Part shown: piece after piece, positions 1-5,499 of the stretch
Position numbering within the stretch: the first letter of the stretch is position 1
How the letters are laid out: each line of letters starts with the position of its first letter
Assembly (NCBI GenBank): GCA_037147175.1
Contig: JBAWVS010000079.1
Span: 1 to 7,358 of the forward strand
Direction: 5' to 3'
Length of the DNA: 7,358 bases
From: a bacterium
GTDB lineage: Bacteria > Cyanobacteriota > Vampirovibrionia > Gastranaerophilales > UBA9971
Notes under the pieces: generated by a model
The model's database searches: none
Told to the model about the DNA's origin: nothing
What the model saw: the letters and a program-made list of their open reading frames with translations, nothing else
Position numbers and translations under genes: made by a program

Positions 1-65
1 GTTGGTGCTACGGTTGGTGCTACGGTTGGTGCTACGGTTGGAGCTACGGTTGGTGTTACGGTTGG
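1..65. repeat. 12-bp in-frame tandem repeat (PTVA-coding minisatellite), continues off the edge
   Basis: The unit gttggtgctacg is repeated five times from position 1 to 60, with a sixth partial copy to about 65. Units 1-3 are identical, unit 4 has one change (gagcta for gtgcta) and unit 5 one change (gttacg for gctacg). On the minus strand each unit encodes Pro-Thr-Val-Ala. Because the period is a multiple of three, gain or loss of units changes protein length without shifting the frame. The identical units lie toward the window edge and the degenerate ones toward the gene's 5' side, as expected where copies are added or homogenised on one side. Confidence 0.9.
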
Positions 66-524
66 ATCTGATTCTTTTCTATGTTTTGGAATCAATGATC
101 CGAAATAACCTTCAGCTCCTCCGACTGTTGCATCTGTAACAAGATCACCAAATTTATAAGAATTACCTTTAGGATTAGTTAGATAGCTTGTAGCAGGATT
201 AGCGACTGCTCCAGCTGCAGCGCCCTCAGCGCCTGTTCCTCCAACGAGTTTAACTACAATACCTGCCACGACTGCTGCTACATGAGGTGCAACTGTTGCC
301 AATAAACCTCTTTTTTCCTTTTTCTCTCCAGAATCTAGAGGTAAGTTTAATGAGATTTTTTGATCTGCCGGTTTGATATCCACGCCCATATTATCATTGG
401 ACTCTACTTTTCCAAAACCCCATAAATCAGGGTTTATTTTCTCTGCCTGGGTCTCTTGATTAATTGGACTAAACTGATCTTTTTGATTAAAAACTACTGA
501 TTTCTCAACTCTCATGTCTCCCAT
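1..524 (-). CDS. Hypothetical protein with hydrophobic Ala/Gly segment and PTVA repeat tail (partial, C-terminus off window)
   Basis: I do not recognise this gene. The reading frame is open from an ATG at 524 to the window edge: 174 full codons plus two bases. The start is supported by AGAGG at 532-536, seven bases upstream; a second in-frame ATG at 515 is less well placed. Residues 1-72 are polar and charged with no signal peptide. Residues 73-96 (GLLATVAPHVAAVVAGIVVK...) are hydrophobic and could be one membrane or membrane-associated helix. They are followed by a Gly/Ala-rich stretch (95-108, GGTGAEGAAAGAV) of glycine-zipper character. From residue 154 the protein becomes a repeat of Pro-Thr-Val-Ala, encoded by a 12-bp tandem repeat and still running at the edge. 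Such Pro/Thr tails often act as extended linkers, so another domain may lie outside the window. Whether it is membrane-bound or secreted cannot be decided here. Confidence 0.75.
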   Translation of the reverse strand, partial: MGDMRVEKSVVFNQKDQFSPINQETQAEKINPDLWGFGKVESNDNMGVDIKPADQKISLNLPLDSGEKKEKRGLLATVAPHVAAVVAGIVVKLVGGTGAEGAAAGAVANPATSYLTNPKGNSYKFGDLVTDATVGGAEGYFGSLIPKHRKESDPTVTPTVAPTVAPTVAPTVAP

Positions 525-594
525 AATTTTTCCTCTTTCCTTAAATATCTCTACTACCACTTTCACTTATTTTTCTTATTAATATAAAAACAAT

Positions 595-610
595 CAATTT
601 ATATAAATTG
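595..610. repeat. 16-bp perfect A/T-rich palindrome (possible operator)
   Basis: CAATTTATATAAATTG reads the same on both strands. It lies 70 bp upstream of the minus-strand start codon at 524, in the region that must hold that gene's promoter unless it is co-transcribed with the radical SAM gene. A dimeric repressor site is possible, but A/T-only palindromes also arise by chance in DNA this rich in A/T. Confidence 0.35.
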
Positions 611-624
611 CCATGCAAAAATCA

Positions 625-642
625 TGAATTTTCCAAAATTCA
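625..642. repeat. 8-bp inverted repeat with 2-bp spacer (weak hairpin or operator)
   Basis: TGAATTTT-CC-AAAATTCA is a perfect inverted repeat. A second outer pair, CATGC at 612-616 and GCATG at 644-648, flanks it with unequal gaps. It sits 34 bp after the stop of the radical SAM gene, so on the minus strand it could be a poor terminator, with an ATTTTT run following; it could equally be a protein-binding site for the next gene. The stem is nearly all A-T and the two-base spacer is too short for a normal loop, so terminator function would be weak. Confidence 0.3.
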
Positions 643-676
643 CGCATGTTTTAGTTATAGTTAGAAAATTTATATA

Positions 677-1612
677 TTAAATTTTGTTAAGCTGATAATT
701 GTAGCTTTCTTTTAAATTCTTTTTTTCTTGCTCATAATTTGCAAGAAATTGTCCGCAGTTGCTTCCTATGCGGTTTTCTTCAAGCTCGCCGATACTTAGA
801 ATTACATCATAGCCGACTTTATTCAAATCTTGTATAATTTCATGTTCTTTTGTTTTCAACAAATTATTAGAAATTAAATTGTTGGAAAGAGCTTTAAAAG
901 TTGGATTTACCGGTGTGATTTTTATTAAAAACTTATCTGGCGAAAAATATTTTAAAAGTTCCTGCGAATCTACCGGCATGCTATCTGCAAGAGCGAAATT
1001 AAGAGTAATTTTCTTTTCCCCTTCTCTAAAAAAATCGTTTCCGTAGTCGGAAATCGCTTTAAAACTCCATTTTTTTGCAGGGATAAGCTGATTTCTTTTT
1101 TCTAAATCCGTTGTATGTATAGAAAACTGCATCTGAAATTTTTCTTTGTAGAGTTTATTTTTTATTTCCAACAGTTCTTCAAAAAATTTATCTGCTCCGG
1201 CAGGCGCAACAGTTGAAATTGACGGCATAAGACCGGGGGCATCATAGATTTGCGGTAATTCGTAAAGAACCTCCAGCACGTTTGGATTTAAGGAAGGCTC
1301 TCCCATTCTGGCAAACTGGATTTTAAACTTTTCAACAGGAATAATTTTTTCAGGATATCGATTTTTAACCATATAATCAATCTGTGCAAGAAGTTCTGCT
1401 TTTGAAAGTTTGCCTTCGTAGTTTCCCCCTGCATCACAAAATTGACAATTTATGCAGCACCCGAAAAGGCTTGAGATTATCAATACCCATTTTTTTTCAC
1501 GAGATAAAGGCGGTTGGATTGATTCGACAAATTCAATTCTTTTTTTGTTGTCAAATTCAGCTATATAAACAATCGCTATATCTTCTCTGCCTGTTTTTGC
1601 AAGAACTTTCAT
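677..1612 (-). CDS. RlmN/Cfr-like radical SAM protein, short form
   Basis: This 311-residue protein belongs to the radical SAM superfamily and matches the RlmN/Cfr rRNA-methylase group in motif order. The 4Fe-4S cysteines form a CX3CX2C set (C52, C56, C59; C53 is an extra cysteine). RMGEP at 102-106 is the SAM-binding GEP motif, followed by SISTVAP (131-137), an FSIH segment (163-166), a KITPVNP strand (231-237) and NCGQF (285-289). C286 in NCGQF aligns with the methyl-carrying cysteine 355 of E. coli RlmN. Two features differ: the N-terminal accessory domain is largely missing (51 residues before the cluster against about 124), and the position of RlmN Cys118, seven residues before the first cluster cysteine, is Ile45. 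It follows the thymidine kinase gene by 29 bp and is probably co-transcribed. No Shine-Dalgarno sequence is visible before the ATG. The substrate is unknown; classic A2503 methylation is doubtful. Confidence 0.85.
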   Translation of the reverse strand: MKVLAKTGREDIAIVYIAEFDNKKRIEFVESIQPPLSREKKWVLIISSLFGCCINCQFCDAGGNYEGKLSKAELLAQIDYMVKNRYPEKIIPVEKFKIQFARMGEPSLNPNVLEVLYELPQIYDAPGLMPSISTVAPAGADKFFEELLEIKNKLYKEKFQMQFSIHTTDLEKRNQLIPAKKWSFKAISDYGNDFFREGEKKITLNFALADSMPVDSQELLKYFSPDKFLIKITPVNPTFKALSNNLISNNLLKTKEHEIIQDLNKVGYDVILSIGELEENRIGSNCGQFLANYEQEKKNLKESYNYQLNKI

Positions 1613-1641
1613 AATTTGATTTTATTATAAAAAAATAAGAA

Positions 1642-2277
1642 TTAACAGTTTACTGCGGCTGTTTCAGATTCGGGAATTTCTATATTTTTCATGGGGTATC
1701 CGCCAAGACCGAACATGCCAATCTTTCTGTAGCATTTATTGCAGAAAGTTTTGTACACAACACTTGTATTTGTTCCGTCTACAAGTATTTCAGGGCTGTT
1801 AAACGAAGCAGGTTTCCCGTTAATGTATCTTGCAGTTCTCCTGCCTTTATCTGAGCCGCATTCTTCGCATACAGACGTAAGTTTTTCAACTTCGTCAGCT
1901 AAGGCAAGAAGTCTTGATACAATTTCAAAAGGAGCTGACATGTAGTTCATATCCAAGCCTGAGCAAATAACGTCAATTCCTGAATCGGTAAGCTTACAGA
2001 CTGCTCTTACCAAACCTTCGTCCCACAGGTGGATTTCATCAATAAAAACTATATCTACAGATTCGTTTATGAAGCTTTCTATTAAATCAGATGTTTGAAT
2101 TCTGAATGCTTTTACTTTTGAGCCGTTTCTTGATTCAATAACTTCGCCAACCGTTCTTTCGTCAATCTGCGGGCTTAGAACAACGATATTTTTATTTCCG
2201 ATAGAAGCCCTTTTGACAAGCCTGATTAATTCTCCTGTTTTTTCCGCTTTCATTGGTCCGACGATAAGTTTTAGCAT
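1642..2277 (-). CDS. tdk: Thymidine kinase (TK1 type), divergent P-loop
   Basis: The cytosolic enzyme phosphorylates thymidine to dTMP with ATP in pyrimidine salvage. The 211-residue length is usual for bacterial type II thymidine kinase, and the motifs run in order. The P-loop is at 7-14 (GPMKAEKT), followed by the LSPQIDER and SRNG segments (34-41, 49-52). The Walker B/catalytic dyad is D80-E81 in FIDEIHLWD, with E81 the expected catalytic base. GLDMNY (107-112) is followed by the zinc-binding cysteine pairs C137/C140 and C179/C182 and the substrate-binding lasso with VVYKTFC (173-179). Two positions are unusual. The usual GPMFSGKT P-loop has Glu12 in place of the second glycine, and the usual DEAQF motif reads DEIHL. 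K13 and T14 are kept. GGGTGGGG upstream of the ATG can serve as ribosome binding site. It is the first gene of a likely operon with the radical SAM gene. Confidence 0.9.
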   Translation of the reverse strand: MLKLIVGPMKAEKTGELIRLVKRASIGNKNIVVLSPQIDERTVGEVIESRNGSKVKAFRIQTSDLIESFINESVDIVFIDEIHLWDEGLVRAVCKLTDSGIDVICSGLDMNYMSAPFEIVSRLLALADEVEKLTSVCEECGSDKGRRTARYINGKPASFNSPEILVDGTNTSVVYKTFCNKCYRKIGMFGLGGYPMKNIEIPESETAAVNC

Positions 2278-2351
2278 GAATCCCCACCCTTTTTATAAAA
2301 TACTGCAAACTTTATTTTATCATACGCTTTGTTTTTTAAAGTCCTTAAATG

Positions 2352-2381
2352 ATTATACAAAAATGGTTAATTTATTGACTA
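2352..2381 (-). promoter_or_regulatory. Candidate sigma70-type promoter for the thymidine kinase operon
   Basis: On the minus strand a perfect TATAAT (2357-2352) is preceded, after an 18-bp spacer, by TAGTCA (2381-2376), four of six bases matching TTGACA. Transcription would start near 2345, giving a leader of about 70 nt before the start codon at 2277. The region is so A/T-rich that -10-like hexamers are common, so the call rests on the pairing and position. Confidence 0.4.
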
Positions 2382-2424
2382 TAAAAAACAAATTATTTTT
2401 ACACTACTACACAAAAAATAAATA

Positions 2425-2430
2425 TATAAT
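2425..2430 (+). promoter_or_regulatory. Possible -10 box for the small membrane-protein genes
   Basis: TATAAT lies 52 bp upstream of the ATG at 2483. The best -35-like hexamer, TTTACA at 2398-2403, is 21 bp away, which is too far for a standard promoter. This is only a candidate within a run of A/T. Confidence 0.2.
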
Positions 2431-2482
2431 TTTATAAATAAAAAAATAGCTTTTTTTATACGGCAATAGTAAAATCAATTTT

Positions 2483-2692
2483 ATGAGTGAAAATAAATTA
2501 AACAAATTAATTGACACATCAAGAGATGAAAGAAATCATTTATGGACTTCTTTTCTTGTATTAGTAGGTGGTTCAACAACTATACTTATACAAAACGGTA
2601 TATCCACAAATGGTTTATTTGCGATAGCAGGTTTATTTCTTAGCTTCTTAGTGTTTTTTTTTATATCTAAAAAAATCAATTCAAATAGATAA
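2483..2692 (+). CDS. Small two-helix membrane protein, unknown function
   Basis: I do not recognise a family with certainty. The 69-residue product has a polar N-terminus (SENKLNKLIDTSRDERN), a first hydrophobic segment at about 20-38 (LWTSFLVLVGG...), a short polar turn (QNGISTN) and a second hydrophobic segment at 44-62 (LFAIAGLFLSFLVFFF). It ends in a basic tail, KKINSNR. By the positive-inside rule both ends would face the cytoplasm. There is no alternative in-frame start upstream, because a stop precedes at 2447, and no Shine-Dalgarno sequence is visible. A second tiny membrane-protein gene follows 28 bp downstream on the same strand, so the two probably form one transcript. Possible roles include a regulatory small membrane protein or a toxin-like peptide; nothing in the sequence decides this. 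Confidence 0.65.
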   Translation: MSENKLNKLIDTSRDERNHLWTSFLVLVGGSTTILIQNGISTNGLFAIAGLFLSFLVFFFISKKINSNR

Positions 2693-2720
2693 TTTTATAA
2701 ATAAGTTGGAGAACTAAAAA

Positions 2721-2843
2721 ATGAATATAGATGCCAATACAATTTTTATAGCTTTTGGAATGACACTGGTATTTTTAATGTTTTTAGCAGCAGGGCTTTT
2801 TATTACAAGAGATCCTGAAAAAAGATTTTTTCAAAAACACTGA
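2721..2843 (+). CDS. 40-residue single-helix membrane peptide, unknown function
   Basis: An ATG at 2721 opens a 40-codon frame ending at TGA 2841-2843. It is preceded by a good Shine-Dalgarno sequence (GGAG at 2708-2711, nine bases before the start), which is the main support for translation. The product starts with a short polar stretch, then a hydrophobic helix at about residues 8-28 (FIAFGMTLVFLMFLAAGLF), then a charged tail, ITRDPEKRFFQKH. That layout fits a single-pass inner-membrane microprotein with a cytoplasmic C-terminus. It lies 28 bp after the 69-residue membrane-protein gene and probably shares its transcript. The function is unknown; a partner or regulator of the upstream protein is a guess from linkage only. 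Confidence 0.6.
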   Translation: MNIDANTIFIAFGMTLVFLMFLAAGLFITRDPEKRFFQKH

Positions 2844-2845
2844 TT

Positions 2846-2867
2846 TCGGCTAGTTCCCGATTTTTTT
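2846..2867 (+). terminator. Weak intrinsic terminator after the small membrane genes
   Basis: TCGG (2846-2849) and CCGA (2857-2860) form a four-base-pair G/C-containing stem with a seven-base loop, followed directly by seven T residues (2861-2867). It follows the stop of the 40-codon gene by three bases. It also spans the last codons and stop of the convergent GH13 gene. The stem is short, so termination may be partial. Confidence 0.45.
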
Positions 2868-5354
2868 ATAAACCAGAACACTAAACGGAGCCAAATTAAC
2901 TGAAGGACAATTATTTTTTCTTACGTCTATAATTTCAGCATTTTGTAATCCGCTGCCGGCATATTTTTTGTCCTCTGTATTCATAACAAGTTGCCATTTC
3001 CCTTCAGGCAGCCTGCCGTTAAATTCATGTATTTTGTATGGTCCTTTGTCGTTACCGGTATATGATTTATCTTTGTTCAAATTTACAAGCGCAAAAATTT
3101 CATTATTCTTTTCTTCATTTTTTCTGTAAATATAGCCAACGCCGCCATCTTTATTCAAACCGATGTTCCAGAACTCAGAAGAGGTGTTTCTGTTTGTAAT
3201 TGCCGGATTTCCTTCTCTTATTTTGGAGAAATCCTTAAATAATTGTTCAAGTTTTTTATTTTCCGGATTTCCTTCTATTGTAAATTTCTCCAATAAATCA
3301 GGATTAGAAGCATCATAGCCTTTTTCCAGTTTTATTTTTTCGCTTACTTTTAAAGGATTAGTATATCCATCCATTTTTCCTTTATTAAGTTGCTTATATT
3401 GCTCCGGACTGACATTTTCTTTTATTCCATCAGGTGTATCAGTAAACATATATTTAAATTCTGCTATATTTGCACTTTCATCGCCTGCAAGTGTAAGATT
3501 TGGTCCGGGAGTAAGAAACTGCATTGCCCTTGCCATTCTCCATGCGGCTTTGGATTTTTGAATTCCGTCATATATTTCTTTATCTTTGCCCTTTAATTGT
3601 TGAGGGTTTATTTGTTCATTGGTATTATCCCTCTTATAGTCTTTTTCAAGCTCTTTTCTTGTTTCATTTTCATCAAGCTTTGTAAATGCCTGCGCATATC
3701 TGACTATAGCTCTGTTTTTGCCTTCTTCGGGATAAAAGTCGCCTGAAGCATAATCATGGCATCCCGTTAAATATGTTACTGCTCTTGGACTTCTTTCACC
3801 ATGGAAAATGTCTAAAAAATTATTAAATTTGCTGTTTAAAATAATTTGGTTGGCAAAATGCGGACCATCTATTCCAAGCACTGCATCAAAGCCCATAGGC
3901 TCATCCGTCCCGCCCTTAACAGCAACACTTTTGACCACATTTGTATGTGCATCAGGGTCTAAATTCAGATTTTGAGATATATCCCTTTGATCTTGTTTTA
4001 ATAATAATTTTTCTTTATTGGTAAGGTCTATAGGGTTTACTGATACTGTATTTGTTCCTTTGGACGGTTCAAGCCCGTTTCTGTTTTCGTATTCAGCATA
4101 TACTACAGCGCCCGGCGAGTGCTGTTGTATTTCCAGCATAAGTTCTTTAAGAAACTTTCTGTCCATTCTTTCTATTGCCTGTTTTCCATCTTTTGGCATG
4201 CCTTCCGGTATGAGATTATGTACGGAATCAAGCCTTAATCCGTCAACTTTAAGGTCATTAAGAAAATACAGCGCAGAATCTATAGCATGTTCCCTTATAT
4301 GCTGGTTTTCAAATTTTGGTCTTGGGCCCCAGTTTGGAACTCCGCTAACTTTATAAAGCTCGCCTGCTGCATTAAACCCGCTTTTTTCACTTGGCGGTTT
4401 GCCATTTTCATTGAAAAGGAGAAATGCTGCATGGTTAAACACAACATCTTGTATTACTTTTAAACCTGCCTCGTGAAGAATTTTTACGGTTTTTTTGTAT
4501 TCTTCAATTCCGCCGTATGATTGTTGAACAGCTCTTGTGAACTGAAGATCGTATCCCCAGCCCTGAGGGTGTTGTTTTTTATCGGCATAATTTTTTCCGC
4601 CGCTGTAAAAAGAATTTACCGGCATAAGCTGGACGGTATTATAACCTTTTTCTTTTAATTCTTTTGCTTTTTCATGCAAGCCTTGAAAATCATGTTTTTT
4701 AGAAAAAATCCCGACATGAAGTTCACAGGCATTTATTTGTGAAACATCAATTAACGGCGTTGATTTGTGTGCCGCGTCTATATTTATCGGATTAATTACC
4801 TGCGACCATCCGAGAGTATCAAAAGGCTGGGATTTTGATTCAAGATCAGGCTCAAAATATTGAGTTCCGTTATCTCTTGATATTCTGTACCTGTACATTG
4901 TATTTGGCGGAAGCATTTTTTTGGCAGCTTCATCATCAAGTGAATGATACTGATAACCTTCTGAGGTAGTATGTTTTGTTAATTTGTATTCAAAAACATT
5001 TTTATTATCGGCTTTTGCAGGCTCATGCACATCCCATAATAAATTATTATTTTTATCGTATTTGGCAACTTGAATAAATACATCATCAGCAGAAGGAGCA
5101 TATATTTTTACGGTTGATTTTTGTGTTTTCGGATCATAATTTACTCCCCATGACTTGTGTTCCGCCATTGTCCTTCCAAAAGACAGGTTTTTTAATCCTG
5201 TTAATGAATATGCTTTAATATTTTCAGAACTGACGGGTGCAAAAGAAGCATGTTCAATATTCAAGGGTTTTAAAGTTGAAGAACTTAAAGAACCGGCTTG
5301 TTGATTAGCGGCTTTTGTCTGAGTACAGGCCGGCTGTAAATTTTGCAGTTTCAT
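2850..5354 (-). CDS. GH13 alpha-amylase-family enzyme (branching enzyme/TreZ-like)
   Basis: The protein, 834 residues from the ATG at 5354, acts on alpha-glucans. Residues 1-60 are low-complexity and Ser/Gln/Ala-rich, with NLSFGR at 56-61 and no hydrophobic signal core. A CBM48-like beta domain follows (about 62-185, WGVNYDP through VKIYAPSADDVFI). The GH13 barrel then begins with ELHVGIF and includes WGYD (266-269) and DVVFNH (303-308). The nucleophile is D376 in GLRLDSVH, the acid/base E421 in VVYAEYE, and the third carboxylate D534 in GCHD, so the triad is complete. A GFDAVLGIDGPHF segment recalls the corresponding FDA...DDFHH segment of branching and trehalohydrolase enzymes. A C-terminal beta domain (about 728-831) ends in LAPFSVLVYKK. 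The overall plan fits GlgB or malto-oligosyltrehalose trehalohydrolase; exact specificity is undecided. No trehalose synthase or glycogen gene is adjacent. A GTG at 5369 would add five residues, but the ATG has the better ribosome binding site. Confidence 0.85.
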   Translation of the reverse strand: MKLQNLQPACTQTKAANQQAGSLSSSTLKPLNIEHASFAPVSSENIKAYSLTGLKNLSFGRTMAEHKSWGVNYDPKTQKSTVKIYAPSADDVFIQVAKYDKNNNLLWDVHEPAKADNKNVFEYKLTKHTTSEGYQYHSLDDEAAKKMLPPNTMYRYRISRDNGTQYFEPDLESKSQPFDTLGWSQVINPINIDAAHKSTPLIDVSQINACELHVGIFSKKHDFQGLHEKAKELKEKGYNTVQLMPVNSFYSGGKNYADKKQHPQGWGYDLQFTRAVQQSYGGIEEYKKTVKILHEAGLKVIQDVVFNHAAFLLFNENGKPPSEKSGFNAAGELYKVSGVPNWGPRPKFENQHIREHAIDSALYFLNDLKVDGLRLDSVHNLIPEGMPKDGKQAIERMDRKFLKELMLEIQQHSPGAVVYAEYENRNGLEPSKGTNTVSVNPIDLTNKEKLLLKQDQRDISQNLNLDPDAHTNVVKSVAVKGGTDEPMGFDAVLGIDGPHFANQIILNSKFNNFLDIFHGERSPRAVTYLTGCHDYASGDFYPEEGKNRAIVRYAQAFTKLDENETRKELEKDYKRDNTNEQINPQQLKGKDKEIYDGIQKSKAAWRMARAMQFLTPGPNLTLAGDESANIAEFKYMFTDTPDGIKENVSPEQYKQLNKGKMDGYTNPLKVSEKIKLEKGYDASNPDLLEKFTIEGNPENKKLEQLFKDFSKIREGNPAITNRNTSSEFWNIGLNKDGGVGYIYRKNEEKNNEIFALVNLNKDKSYTGNDKGPYKIHEFNGRLPEGKWQLVMNTEDKKYAGSGLQNAEIIDVRKNNCPSVNLAPFSVLVYKKIGN

Positions 5355-5358
5355 CTTG

Positions 5359-5365
5359 CTTCCTT
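5359..5365 (-). promoter_or_regulatory. Ribosome binding site that fixes the GH13 start
   Basis: AAGGAAG on the minus strand ends four bases before the ATG at 5354, with the AGGA core six bases away. The alternative in-frame GTG at 5369 has AGGA only two bases upstream, too close for initiation, so the ATG is preferred. Confidence 0.65.
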
Positions 5366-5369
5366 TCAC

Positions 5370-5499
5370 TTCCTAAAAAATCAATATATTATTAACAAAA
5401 CAAAACAAAAGAAAAAATTGCTCTTTTTGAGTGTAAAATTTATTTTTATTTGGTTTATGTTTTTATAAAATACAAGAAGATAATTAAGAAAGGTTAAAA
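5370..5499. other. Divergent intergenic region between GH13 and the PLP-enzyme gene
   Basis: This strongly A/T-rich stretch must drive both genes. It includes a CAAAA/CAAAAC run near 5397-5410. TATAAAAT at 5464-5471 could be a -10 region for the plus gene, and TATATT (5388-5383) a -10 for the minus gene. Neither has a convincing -35 at 16-18 bp, so I do not call exact promoters. Confidence 0.4.

Noticed and set aside
1624-1652. TATAAT on the minus strand just upstream of the radical SAM gene, possibly a separate leaderless promoter
   Set aside because: The -35 candidate TAAACT matches only three of six bases, and the box is so close to the ATG that the leader would be about five bases. Co-transcription with tdk is simpler.
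1384-2437. Plus-strand frames at 1384-1614, 1739-1945 and 2213-2437
   Set aside because: The first two lie opposite the radical SAM and thymidine kinase genes. The third lies mostly in the A/T-rich gap. None has a plausible domain or ribosome binding site, so they are antisense shadows.
3390-4356. Plus-strand frames at 3390-3596 and 4018-4356 inside the GH13 gene
   Set aside because: They are opposite-strand shadows of a full-length enzyme with a complete catalytic triad.
5325-5354. Possible lipobox (LQPAC) at the GH13 N-terminus
   Set aside because: There is no hydrophobic core before the cysteine, so it is not a lipoprotein signal.
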